DNA of 64,000 nucleotides from contig NZ_BBJF01000022.1 in NCBI RefSeq assembly GCF_000739735.1, forward strand, positions 85,540-149,539, read 5' to 3'. The notes under the pieces are model-generated. The model made no database searches and had not been told where the DNA came from. It worked only from the letters and a program-made list of their open reading frames with translations. Below are positions 26,623 through 35,490 of the stretch, in pieces. The stretch comes from Paraburkholderia ginsengisoli NBRC 100965 (GTDB lineage: Bacteria > Pseudomonadota > Gammaproteobacteria > Burkholderiales > Burkholderiaceae). Made by a program: the position numbers and the translations under genes. Each line of letters opens with the position of its first letter. Position 1 is the first letter of the stretch.

Positions 26623-28841
26623 CTACCCGACGCCCCGGCGACACGATCGCCACGCTCGCCACCCGCGCCGGCTTCGAAGTGGAGTGGCAGGACGCGCACC
26701 ATACGACCCAGCATGTGCCCGAGAAGACGCTCGCGGTGCTGCTCGAACGGATGGGCTTGCAGTGCGCTAACGCTACGCAAATCCGCCACAGCATCGCTGC
26801 TTTGGACGCCGAAACATCGGGCCGCAAAATGCTGCCGCTGATGACCGCCGAAGTCGGGCGCGGCATTGCGCTGCCGCTTGCCGCGGTGAAATCGGGCAGC
26901 CACTACCGGATCGAACTCGAAAGCGGCTCGATCATCGACGGCCGCTTTACGTCGCCCAAAGGCGAGGAGGCGTTGCTCGCGCCGATTGACGAACCCGGCT
27001 ATCACACGCTCGTCATCAACGAGCAACGCGTGACGCTGGCCGTCGCGCCGTCGCGCTGCTACACCGTCGACGACGCGTGGCGCACGCTGCATCGCGACGA
27101 CGCGAGCGCCGCCGCGCGAACGCCCCCGCTGTGGGGCGTCGCCGCGCAACTGTACGGCTTGCGGCGCAGCGGCGACGGCGGCATTGGCGATTACTCGGCG
27201 CTCGCGCGGATCGCCGTAGAAAGCGCGCAGCGTGGCGCACATGCGCTCGCCGTCAGTCCGACGCACGCAATGTTCAGCGCGGAGCCGCATCGCTTCAGCC
27301 CGTATTCGCCGTCCTCGCGTTTGTGGCTGAACGTCACGCATATCGATCCCGCCGCGGTGTTCGGCGCGGAAGCCGCGCGCGCCGCACTCGAATCGGTAAA
27401 AGGCGCGGACGCATGGTCGGCGCTCGAAGACCTGTCGCTGATCGACTGGCCGAACGCCGTCGCGTTGAAGCTGAAGGTGTTGCGCGCACTGTACGAGCAT
27501 TTCCGCGCGCATGATCGGGCGCACGACACGCCGCGCGCGCTGGAATTTCACGGCTTCTGCGAGCGCGCCGGACGCGCGCTCGAAGATCACGCGCGTTTCG
27601 AAGCGCTGCAAGCGGCGCAACTCGCGCAGGGCGGCGACGGGCACTGGCGCAACTGGCCCGATGCGTTGCGCGATCCGCGCAGCCCGGAAGTGGAGGCTTT
27701 CGCCGAAGCGCATCGCGACGAAGTCGACTTCCATCTGTTTCTGCAATGGCTCGCCGCGAAGGGCTTGTCGCACGCGCAACATGTGGCGAACGAAGCGGGC
27801 ATGGCCGTCGGCCTCATTGCCGATCTGGCCGTGGGTTGCGACAGCGCCGGCAGTCACGCCTGGTCGTATCGCGACGACATGCTGCAAGGCGTGTCGGTCG
27901 GCGCGCCGCCGGACCTGTTCAACCAGGCCGGCCAGGCGTGGGGCTTGACCACTTTCTCGCCGCGCGCGATGCGCACGCAGGGCTTCTCCGCGTTTATCGA
28001 CATGCTGCGCGCCGCGTTCGCGCACGCGGGCGGCATCCGCATCGATCACATTCTCGGCTTGCGGCGTCTGTGGCTCGTGCCCGAAGGCGAGAGCGCGCGC
28101 AACGGCGCGTATCTGCGCTATCCGCTCGAAGACCTGCTGCGTCTGATCGCGCTCGAATCGTGGCGGCATCGCGCGATCGTGATCGGCGAGGATCTCGGCA
28201 CCGTGCCACCGGGTTTTCGCGAGCGGCTCGACGAGCACGGCATCGCCGGGATTCGCGTGCTGTGGTTCGAAGGCGCGACCGACGGCAAGGGTTTCAAGCC
28301 ACCGCGCGAGTGGGACCGCAATGCGGTGGGCACGACCACCACGCACGATCTGCCGACCGTGGCCGGCTGGTGGCGCGGCAGCGACATCACGTGGCGCAAC
28401 CGGATCGGGCAGACGATGGCGCGCGCCGACGGCCGCGACCCCGAGGAAGCCGCGCAGGAGGAACGCGCGAACGACCGCGCCGCGTTGTGGCGCGCGTTCC
28501 AGCAAGCCGGCGTGGCCGCGCCGCACGTCGCCGCGCCGCCGCCCGACAGCGCGCCGGTCGACGAAGCGCTGGCCTTCGTCGCGGCGACGCCCGGACCGCT
28601 CGTCACGTTCCCGCTCGAAGATCTGCTCGCGCTGGTCGATCAGCCGAACCTGCCCGGCTCGATCGACGAACACCCGAACTGGCGCCGTCGCATGAGTGTG
28701 CCGATCGACGAGATGTTCGACGACGGCACGCTCAACGATCGCCTGCTGGCGGTCGATCGCGCGCGCCGCGCCGCCGCGTCCGTTTCTGCTACGCCTTCTT
28801 CTGCTCCCTCCACCGCTTCCCCGGACCCTGATACGCCATGA
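26619..28841 (+). CDS. malQ: 4-alpha-glucanotransferase
   Basis: A 740-residue GH77 enzyme (amylomaltase) transferring glucan segments between malto-oligosaccharides. Key motifs are GIRIDHILGLRRLWLVP (nucleophile D476), VIGEDLGTVPPGFRERL (acid/base E524) and TTTHDLPTVAGWW. The start is the GTG at 26619, with AGGAG 8 nt upstream, overlapping the treZ stop; longer frames reaching back to 26544 lie inside treZ. It has the N-terminal extension common in proteobacterial MalQ. Its C-terminal Ala/Ser/Pro tail overlaps treY by ATGA. Confidence 0.95.
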   Translation: MTTRRPGDTIATLATRAGFEVEWQDAHHTTQHVPEKTLAVLLERMGLQCANATQIRHSIAALDAETSGRKMLPLMTAEVGRGIALPLAAVKSGSHYRIELESGSIIDGRFTSPKGEEALLAPIDEPGYHTLVINEQRVTLAVAPSRCYTVDDAWRTLHRDDASAAARTPPLWGVAAQLYGLRRSGDGGIGDYSALARIAVESAQRGAHALAVSPTHAMFSAEPHRFSPYSPSSRLWLNVTHIDPAAVFGAEAARAALESVKGADAWSALEDLSLIDWPNAVALKLKVLRALYEHFRAHDRAHDTPRALEFHGFCERAGRALEDHARFEALQAAQLAQGGDGHWRNWPDALRDPRSPEVEAFAEAHRDEVDFHLFLQWLAAKGLSHAQHVANEAGMAVGLIADLAVGCDSAGSHAWSYRDDMLQGVSVGAPPDLFNQAGQAWGLTTFSPRAMRTQGFSAFIDMLRAAFAHAGGIRIDHILGLRRLWLVPEGESARNGAYLRYPLEDLLRLIALESWRHRAIVIGEDLGTVPPGFRERLDEHGIAGIRVLWFEGATDGKGFKPPREWDRNAVGTTTTHDLPTVAGWWRGSDITWRNRIGQTMARADGRDPEEAAQEERANDRAALWRAFQQAGVAAPHVAAPPPDSAPVDEALAFVAATPGPLVTFPLEDLLALVDQPNLPGSIDEHPNWRRRMSVPIDEMFDDGTLNDRLLAVDRARRAAASVSATPSSAPSTASPDPDTP

Positions 28842-31696
28842 CCGCCCCGCGCTCCACGCTGCGCCTCCAGTTCCATCGAGGCTTCACGTTCGACGACGCC
28901 GCGCAGCACGTCGACTACTTCGCCGCGCTCGGTATCAGCCACCTGTACGCGTCGCCGATCACGACGGCCGAGCCGGGCTCGACGCACGGCTACGATACCG
29001 TCGACTACACCCAGGTCAACGCCGAATGCGGCGGCGAGGCGGCCCTGAAACGCCTCGTCGACAAACTGCGCGCACACGACATGGGGCTGATCGTCGACAT
29101 GGTGCCGAACCATATGGGCGTCGGCGGATCGAGCAACGCCTGGTGGCTCGACATTCTCGAATGGGGCCGCCATAGCGCCTATGCGAGACACTTCGACGTC
29201 GACTGGCATTCGCCCGATCCGGCTTTGCGCGGCAAGGTGCTGCTGCCCACGCTCGGCGCGCCTTACGGCGACGAACTCGCGGCGGGCCGCATCGCGCTGC
29301 ATTTCGCGGCCGACAGCGGGCGCTTTTACATCGGCTACGGCCCGCACGTTTTCCCGGTATGCCCGATCGACTACGCGTCGATCCTGCAAAGCGCGGACCG
29401 CGCCGATCTCAGCGCGCTCGCCGAGCGCTTTCACGGACTGACGACGCAGCCCACCGATCAGCCGCGCGCCGCCGAAGGACGCGACGAGCTGCGCGAGTTC
29501 GTCGCGCAGAACGGCGAGTCCGCCATCGAGATCGTGCTGCAGGCGTACGCGCCTGACGATCCGGTGACGCGCGACCGTTTGCATCGGCTGATCGAGCGGC
29601 AACACTTTCGCCTCGCGTGGTGGCGCACCGCGTCCGATGAGGTGAACTGGCGGCGCTTCTTCGATATCTCGACACTGGCCGGCGTGCGCGTGGAGCGGCC
29701 CGACGTATTCGACGCCGTGCATGCGCTGGTTTTCCGGCTGTATCAGGAAGGCGTGGTGGATGGTTTGCGGATCGACCATATCGACGGTCTCGCCGAGCCG
29801 CGCGAATACTGCCAGCGCTTGCGGCAGCGGCTCACCGAGTTGCGCGATACCGCGCCGTACGTGGTGGTCGAAAAGATTCTCGGCCGGGGCGAGCCGTTGC
29901 GCGACGACTGGCCCGTCGACGGAACGACAGGCTACGACTTCATGAACGACGTGGGCGCGTTGCTGCACGATCCGGCCGGCGCCGAGCCGCTCGCGCGCAC
30001 GTGGACCGAACTCACGGGCCGCAGTCCGAATTTCGCCGACGAAGCGATCGTCGCGCGACGCAAGATTCTCGCGGAGAACCTGTCGGCGGAACTGGACCGC
30101 GCGGCGCGCGCATTGCATCGCATCGCCCGCGATTCGTTGACCACGCGCGACTTCACCTTCACCACGCTGCGCCGCGTGCTGACCGAACTGGTCGTGCATT
30201 TCCCGGTGTATCGAATCTATCCGCAGAACGGTTTGCGCAGCGCCGCCGACAACCGCGATTTCGAGCAAGCGTTAGCCGGTGCGCGAGCGACGCTCTCGCG
30301 TGCGGACCATGTCGCGCTCGAGCGCGTGAACGCGTGGCTCGGCGGCAGTGCTGACGACACGCCGGCAGTGCGGCCTACCACGACGCAGCAGCAGGCGCAG
30401 AGCGGCGTGCCGCCGAGTCATGCGAATGCGTCGCGACGCACCGCGCAGACGCTGTTCTCGCAGTTGACCGCGCCGGTCGCCGCGAAGGCGATCGAAGATA
30501 CCGCGTGCTATCGCTACGGCCGGTTGTTGTCGCGCAACGAAGTCGGCTCGAACCCGGCCGAATTTGCGTTGTCGGTCGAGCAGTTTCACGCGGCCAATCT
30601 TGAGCGTTCGCAACGCTTTCCGCACGCGATGCTCGCAACGGCCACGCACGATCACAAGCGCGGCGAAGACGTGCGTGCGCGGCTCGCGGTGCTGAGCGAA
30701 ATACCCGACGACTGGGGCGCGACCTTGCGCGCGTGGTCCACATTGAACGCGCCGCATCGGCGCTCGCTCGACGGCAAGCCGATCAGCGACGTCGCCCAAA
30801 GTGGCAACGACGCGTGGGCGCCCGGCCCCGCCGCCGAAGCGATGCTGTATCAGACGCTGGTGGGCTGCTGGCCGCCCGGGCTGCAAGCGGACGACGAAGC
30901 GGGCGTGAAGGAGCTGGCCGAGCGCGTCGCGCAATGGCAATTGAAGGCGCTGCGCGAAGCGAAGCTGCAAACCAACTGGCTCGCTCCCGACGAAGCGTAC
31001 GAAGCCGGCTGCCGCGATTTTCTGTTCGACATTCTCGCGACGCAGCGACGCGACGGCTTCCTGAAGGAACTGTCCGCGTTCGTCGCGCGAATCGGCCGAG
31101 CGGGCGCGCTCAACAGTTTGCAGCAGACGGTGTTGCGGCTGGCATCGCCTGGGATTCCCGATCTCTATCAAGGCACCGAGTTGTGGGACTTCAGCCTCGT
31201 CGATCCGGACAATCGGCGCCCCGTCGATTTCGCCAAACGAGAGGCATGGCTCGCACAAACGCCGCCGTCGGAATTTCTGCCGGAGTGGCGCGATGGTCGC
31301 GTGAAGCTAGCGGTTATACAACGGGTGCTCGCGTTGCGCGCGCATCTGCCGGAGTTGCTGAGTCAGAGCACGTATCTGCCGCTCGCGGTGCGCGGCGCGC
31401 AGGCGTCGAGCGTGATTGCGTTTGCGCGGCGGCATGGCAACGCGTGGGCGGTGGTGGTGGCGAGCCGGCTCGCGGCCGCGCTGCTCGGCGATGACGGCGA
31501 TCTGCCGATGGTCGATCCGGCACGATGGGAAGATACAGCGGTCGAGGTGCCGTCCGATCTTTCCGCGCGAGCGTTGTTCGACTGGCTGAGTCCGGCCGCG
31601 CCGAAGGTCGATGAAAACGGCCTGCTGTATCTGCGCGATGCGTTGGCGGCGATGCCGATTGCGGTGCTGGTCGAGGATGGGGTGCCGCGCAGTTGA
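28838..31696 (+). CDS. treY: Malto-oligosyltrehalose synthase
   Basis: A 952-residue TreY, which converts the reducing-end alpha-1,4 bond of a glucan chain into the alpha,alpha-1,1 bond of trehalose. Motifs include RLQFHRGFTFDDA near the start, VDMVPNHMG, D313 (GLRIDHIDGLAEP), E345 (VVVEKILGRGE) and LATATHDHKRGEDVRARLAV. A Gln/Pro-rich insert around residue 510-530 makes it longer than the usual 720-850. It is last in the operon and converges on the CorC-type gene. Confidence 0.96.
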   Translation: MTAPRSTLRLQFHRGFTFDDAAQHVDYFAALGISHLYASPITTAEPGSTHGYDTVDYTQVNAECGGEAALKRLVDKLRAHDMGLIVDMVPNHMGVGGSSNAWWLDILEWGRHSAYARHFDVDWHSPDPALRGKVLLPTLGAPYGDELAAGRIALHFAADSGRFYIGYGPHVFPVCPIDYASILQSADRADLSALAERFHGLTTQPTDQPRAAEGRDELREFVAQNGESAIEIVLQAYAPDDPVTRDRLHRLIERQHFRLAWWRTASDEVNWRRFFDISTLAGVRVERPDVFDAVHALVFRLYQEGVVDGLRIDHIDGLAEPREYCQRLRQRLTELRDTAPYVVVEKILGRGEPLRDDWPVDGTTGYDFMNDVGALLHDPAGAEPLARTWTELTGRSPNFADEAIVARRKILAENLSAELDRAARALHRIARDSLTTRDFTFTTLRRVLTELVVHFPVYRIYPQNGLRSAADNRDFEQALAGARATLSRADHVALERVNAWLGGSADDTPAVRPTTTQQQAQSGVPPSHANASRRTAQTLFSQLTAPVAAKAIEDTACYRYGRLLSRNEVGSNPAEFALSVEQFHAANLERSQRFPHAMLATATHDHKRGEDVRARLAVLSEIPDDWGATLRAWSTLNAPHRRSLDGKPISDVAQSGNDAWAPGPAAEAMLYQTLVGCWPPGLQADDEAGVKELAERVAQWQLKALREAKLQTNWLAPDEAYEAGCRDFLFDILATQRRDGFLKELSAFVARIGRAGALNSLQQTVLRLASPGIPDLYQGTELWDFSLVDPDNRRPVDFAKREAWLAQTPPSEFLPEWRDGRVKLAVIQRVLALRAHLPELLSQSTYLPLAVRGAQASSVIAFARRHGNAWAVVVASRLAAALLGDDGDLPMVDPARWEDTAVEVPSDLSARALFDWLSPAAPKVDENGLLYLRDALAAMPIAVLVEDGVPRS

Positions 31697-31722
31697 TACC
31701 GTGTTTGTGTGCGAAGTGCGAG

Positions 31723-31749
31723 CGGTTGAAGCGTCTGTTGCTTCAACCG
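31723..31749. terminator. Hairpin between convergent treY and CorC-type gene
   Basis: Arms CGGTTGAAGC (31723-31732) and GCTTCAACCG (31740-31749) form a perfect 10-bp stem with a 7-nt loop. The right arm overlaps the stop codon of the minus-strand gene. Neither side has a strong T-run, so it may be a weak bidirectional terminator or an RNA-stabilising hairpin. Confidence 0.45.
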
Positions 31750-33086
31750 CCTTCGTCGTCGAAGCTCTTTGGATAGACACGCACGAGCACGATGCGCGGC
31801 CCCTTCATCTTCTTGACCACCACATCGAAGCGGTCGAACTCCACACGCTGCCCTTCGCTGGGCAGATCGTTCAGCGCCTGGATCACGAGGCCGCCGACCG
31901 ACTCGGCCTGGCCCTCGTCGATGTCGATCCCCAGCGCGCGCTCCAGCGACACCACCGGCAAGCTGCCCTTGCCCATCAACGTGCCGTCGTCCATGCGGGT
32001 CCAATCGGCGTCGCCCTGACGGAATTCGTCGTGAATCTGCCCGACCAGCGCGCCCAGCAGATTGTCGAGCGTGAGGAAACCGATCGGCTTCGAGTTCTTG
32101 TGACCGACCAGCGCAAGATGCGGCGCGCCCTTGCGGAAGCGCCGAAACAGTTCGAGCGCCGGCATATCCGGCTTCACGTATTGCACGGGCCGCATGTAGT
32201 GGGAGAGATCCTCGAGCGTGCTGCCCGCCTGGCGCGCGAGCAGCAGGTCCTTCAAATGGATCATGCCGACCACGCGCTCGCCCGATGCATCTTCGAACAG
32301 CGGATAACGGCTGAAACGATGCCGCGCCACCACCTGCATGTTTTCGCGAATCGGCAGATCGCGCCGCAAGCCGACCATTTCGTAGGCCGGGCGCATCAGG
32401 TCCGATACGGTCATGCGCGAGAAGTCCAGCGAATGCGCGATGGTGTTCCACTCGTCCTGGCTATACGCGCCGTCCGGCGAACCCAATTCAGTCGCAACGT
32501 TGGCGCGGCGCCCGCGCAGGATGAGCTTGAGTTCGTCGGTGGAGTAATGCGAGTCGTGCCCGTGATCGGCGTCGAGCCCCGTGAGCTTCAGCACCGCGTT
32601 GGCGCTCGAATTAAGCACCCAGATCGCCGGATACATCGCCCAGTAAAAGCCGTACAGCGGCATGGCGGCCCATAGCGACACCTTCTCCGCCTCGCGAATC
32701 GCCAGCGACTTCGGCGCGAGTTCGCCCACCACGATATGCAGGAACGAAATGCACGAGAACGCGAAGAACAGCGAAATGCCGTGAACCATCCGCTCCGATT
32801 CCACGCCGAGCAGGGTCAGCAGCGGCGAGAGCAGTTCCGCGAACGCGGGCTCGCCGATCCAGCCGAGCCCGAGCGATGCGAGCGTAATGCCGAGCTGACA
32901 CGCGGACAGGTAGGCGTCGAGCCGCCCATGCACCTTGGCCAGCAGACGTCCGCGCAGGCCATGCCGGGTCGCGAGGCTTTGCACGCGCGTTTGCCGCAGT
33001 TTGACCAGACCGAATTCAGCGGCGACAAAAAAACCGTTGAGGGCAACGAGAAACAACGCACCGATAAGGGCGACGACCTGGATCAA
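31743..33086 (-). CDS. Hemolysin/CorC-HlyC family CBS-domain membrane protein
   Basis: A CNNM/CorC-type protein of about 447 residues: an N-terminal DUF21 membrane domain (VALIGALFLVALNGFFVAAE plus three further segments to about residue 140), two CBS domains (about 205-325, starting RPAYEMVGLRRDLPI) and a C-terminal CorC_HlyC domain (about 345-430). Members are linked to magnesium and cobalt transport or to membrane stress; the hemolysin name is historical. I prefer the TTG at 33086 because a GGAG lies 9 nt upstream; a TTG at 33107 would add seven residues. It lies downstream of the kinase-like gene by about 90 bp on the same strand. Confidence 0.88.
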   Translation of the reverse strand: MIQVVALIGALFLVALNGFFVAAEFGLVKLRQTRVQSLATRHGLRGRLLAKVHGRLDAYLSACQLGITLASLGLGWIGEPAFAELLSPLLTLLGVESERMVHGISLFFAFSCISFLHIVVGELAPKSLAIREAEKVSLWAAMPLYGFYWAMYPAIWVLNSSANAVLKLTGLDADHGHDSHYSTDELKLILRGRRANVATELGSPDGAYSQDEWNTIAHSLDFSRMTVSDLMRPAYEMVGLRRDLPIRENMQVVARHRFSRYPLFEDASGERVVGMIHLKDLLLARQAGSTLEDLSHYMRPVQYVKPDMPALELFRRFRKGAPHLALVGHKNSKPIGFLTLDNLLGALVGQIHDEFRQGDADWTRMDDGTLMGKGSLPVVSLERALGIDIDEGQAESVGGLVIQALNDLPSEGQRVEFDRFDVVVKKMKGPRIVLVRVYPKSFDDEGG

Positions 33087-33175
33087 AGCTAGGGGCTCCG
33101 GCAACAAAAGTTGTCAGTATAGAGGGTGAAAGCTCGGTGAAAAGTTAATCAAGCGCAAGAAGCGGGACGATGCGC

Positions 33176-33988
33176 TTACCTCGGCGCCGTCGCGCTCAAT
33201 GGTATGCGGAGTGCGAGCGTGGCGGTTTCGCCGGCGTCCGCGCTTGCATCGCTTTGCTCGAAACTGCCGCCGTGCGCTTCGGCGACGCGCTTGCAAAGCG
33301 CGAACACCCAGGCAATCCGCTTCGCTTCACGCGGCTCGCCGGCCTGCTTGCGAGCGAATGCTTCCAGCACATGCGGCAACGCGGGATCGTTCAACGCGGC
33401 TTCGTTCGTCGCGTAGCTGACGGTGGCGTGCCACATGCCCGACTCCGCGCGCGTGGCCAGCGTGAGCGCGGCGCCTTCCGCGCTCGCTTCGACGGCGAAC
33501 GTGAGCATCACCCACAACGCGGCGGCGAGGCGTTCGCGGTCGCCGTTGAGCTGGTCGGTCGAGAGTTGCGAGTCGAGCGTGATCTCCACGCCGCGCGTGC
33601 GCGCGAGGTTCGTGCGGACTTCGTCGACGGTTTCGTCGAGCAGCGGGTGCAGCGGGAATGGCGCATAGGAAAGCGCCAGCGATTTGGTTTCGGCGCGCGT
33701 CGCGTCGACGATCGTTTCGAGCAGCTTCACCTGCTGATCCACGCCGCTGCGGATACCGGCGACGGCGCGCTGCGCGTTGGGATCGTTCGCGTCGAGCTTG
33801 CGCTCCAGCACGTACGCCCAGCTATGAATGGCATTCAACGGACCACGTAGATCGTGCGACACCAGCGACAGCACGTGATCGCGCATGAAGAGCGCGGTTT
33901 CGGCGCGCAGACGCGCAGTGCGTTCGGATACGGCGAACCCGGAAGGAACCGGGGATGTGCCGGCAGTCCCGGTTGAAGACGTTGTCAC
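33176..33988 (-). CDS. Histidine-kinase-like protein with degenerate ATP-binding domain
   Basis: A soluble protein of about 270 residues without sensor or membrane segments. The HisKA dimerisation helix is well preserved, with phospho-acceptor H45 in SLVSHDLRGPLNAIHSW. The following HATPase-like half keeps its outline (GDRERLAAAL at 149-158 and a late HGGSFE at 239-244) but has lost the ATP motifs: the N-box Asn is replaced (WVMLTFAVEAS), the DxGxG box is absent (SYATNEAALN in its place) and the GLGL box reads AWVFAL. It probably cannot bind ATP in the usual way. The GTG at 33988 has GAGGG 7 nt upstream; the ATG at 34042 is less likely. No response regulator lies nearby. Confidence 0.8.
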   Translation of the reverse strand: MTTSSTGTAGTSPVPSGFAVSERTARLRAETALFMRDHVLSLVSHDLRGPLNAIHSWAYVLERKLDANDPNAQRAVAGIRSGVDQQVKLLETIVDATRAETKSLALSYAPFPLHPLLDETVDEVRTNLARTRGVEITLDSQLSTDQLNGDRERLAAALWVMLTFAVEASAEGAALTLATRAESGMWHATVSYATNEAALNDPALPHVLEAFARKQAGEPREAKRIAWVFALCKRVAEAHGGSFEQSDASADAGETATLALRIPLSATAPR

Positions 33989-34173
33989 GATCGAGCCCTC
34001 TAGGCAATGCTGGGTGATTGAAAAAAGCCCCATTATAGGCAAGCTGCCCGGCGCGACCAGCCTGGCCGGACGGCCAACTGCGACGCAATCCGCGTGCCAC
34101 GCGGCAATCCTGCGCGATGCGGCTTCAACACGCCTACAATGTCGGTTTTTACGATTTGACCAAGGAGCGACAC

Positions 34174-34515
34174 ATGTCGACTGTGACTACCGAATCCGGC
34201 CTGAAGTACGAAGACATCGTTGAAGGCACCGGCGCCGAAGCGGTGGCTGGCAAGACCGTCAGCGTGCATTACACCGGCTGGCTGACCGACGGCCAGAAGT
34301 TCGACTCGAGCAAGGACCGCAACGACCCGTTCGCATTCGTGCTGGGCGGCGGCATGGTCATCAAGGGTTGGGACGAAGGCGTGCAAGGCATGAAAGTCGG
34401 CGGCACGCGCAAGCTGACCATCCCGCCGCAACTCGGCTACGGCGTGCGCGGCGCAGGCGGCGTGATTCCGCCGAATGCGACGCTCGTGTTCGAAGTCGAA
34501 CTGCTCGGCGTTTAA
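34174..34515 (+). CDS. FKBP-type peptidyl-prolyl cis-trans isomerase
   Basis: A single-domain FKBP of 113 residues catalysing proline isomerisation during folding. Visible features are VSVHYTGWLTDGQKFDSS, the GGGMVIKGWDEGVQGMKVGG core and the IPPQLGYGVRG and IPPNATLVFEVELL segments, with the Tyr, Asp and Trp pocket residues intact. There is no signal peptide, so it acts in the cytoplasm. The start at 34174 has AAGGAG 6-7 nt upstream. A TACAAT at about 34135 could be its -10 element. It is divergent from the kinase-like gene. Confidence 0.95.
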   Translation: MSTVTTESGLKYEDIVEGTGAEAVAGKTVSVHYTGWLTDGQKFDSSKDRNDPFAFVLGGGMVIKGWDEGVQGMKVGGTRKLTIPPQLGYGVRGAGGVIPPNATLVFEVELLGV

Positions 34516-34568
34516 GCGGCTCGCTGTTTTTTGTTATTGCGCGTCAGCATCATCGACCGGTTATCGCC

Positions 34569-35348
34569 ATGAGTCACGCCGCCGTCACCGCTCCCAGCGT
34601 TTCGTTGCGCCGCTACGGTGCGATCGAGGCGTCGGACGTGCACGACTTTCATCAGGTCGTGCTCGGGCTCGACGGCGCGATGGTGATGGCGGTCGACGGT
34701 GTCGCGCAACAGATCGACGCCGGCTCCGCGTGGTTGATCCCGGCCGGTGCGCGGCACGACTACGCGGGCGTCGGCGAAAACCGGCAGTTGGTGCTGGATT
34801 TGCCGGCCAGCTCGCTCGCCGTGCCGGAGCGGTTGTTCGACCGCGCGCGGGCCGTGACGGTCGACGCATCGCTCACGCAGCTCGTGCATCGGATCGCGGC
34901 GCACGCGACCGGTGGCGCGCAGGGCGACGATCTGGACAGCCGGCGTTTCCATTGGGATGCGGCCGCGCGCCTCGGCGCGGCGTTGGTGGCCGATACCGGC
35001 ACGACGGCCGGTGCGCAGGCTATCAGCGCGGGACTCGACTTTGCGCGAATCGATCGCTGGCTGCGCGCGCATCTGTCGGAGCCGTTGCGGATCGCCGATC
35101 TCGCCGCGCATTGCGGTTTCGGCATGCGGCGTTTTCACCAGCTTTTTATCGATGCGTTCGGCGAAACGCCACATCGCTATTTACAGCGGCTACGGCTCGA
35201 TACATCGATCACGTTGCTCGCGGACCCGCGTCTTTCGTTGACCGACATCGCGCTGGACATCGGCTTCGGCGATCAGAGCGCGTACACACACGCCTTCACG
35301 CGACGCTTCGGGCTGGCGCCCGGGCAATGGCGCGCACTGCGCCACTGA
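34569..35348 (+). CDS. AraC family transcriptional regulator
   Basis: A 259-residue AraC/XylS regulator. The N-terminal half (about 15-100) is a cupin-like sensor (DAGSAWLIPAGARHDYAG). The C-terminal half holds two helix-turn-helix motifs (LRIADLAAHCGFGMRRFHQL and LSLTDIALDIGFGDQSAYTH) and the family signature ending FGLAPGQWRA. I start at the ATG at 34569, 53 bp after the FKBP gene; no strong ribosome binding site is seen and co-transcription with the FKBP gene is possible. The effector and targets are unknown. Confidence 0.9.
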   Translation: MSHAAVTAPSVSLRRYGAIEASDVHDFHQVVLGLDGAMVMAVDGVAQQIDAGSAWLIPAGARHDYAGVGENRQLVLDLPASSLAVPERLFDRARAVTVDASLTQLVHRIAAHATGGAQGDDLDSRRFHWDAAARLGAALVADTGTTAGAQAISAGLDFARIDRWLRAHLSEPLRIADLAAHCGFGMRRFHQLFIDAFGETPHRYLQRLRLDTSITLLADPRLSLTDIALDIGFGDQSAYTHAFTRRFGLAPGQWRALRH

Positions 35349-35490
35349 GTTTTATTGCGGGTTTCGTTGCGGGATTCGTTGCGCGAGCCGCCATGCGAGG
35401 ACGGCCCGCTTGTACAACTTGCACTACTGGAGCGCCGCTGAAGCCGGCACCCTTGCCCGCTTCAATGGCAGTCGATCAGTCAGGCGCGGC

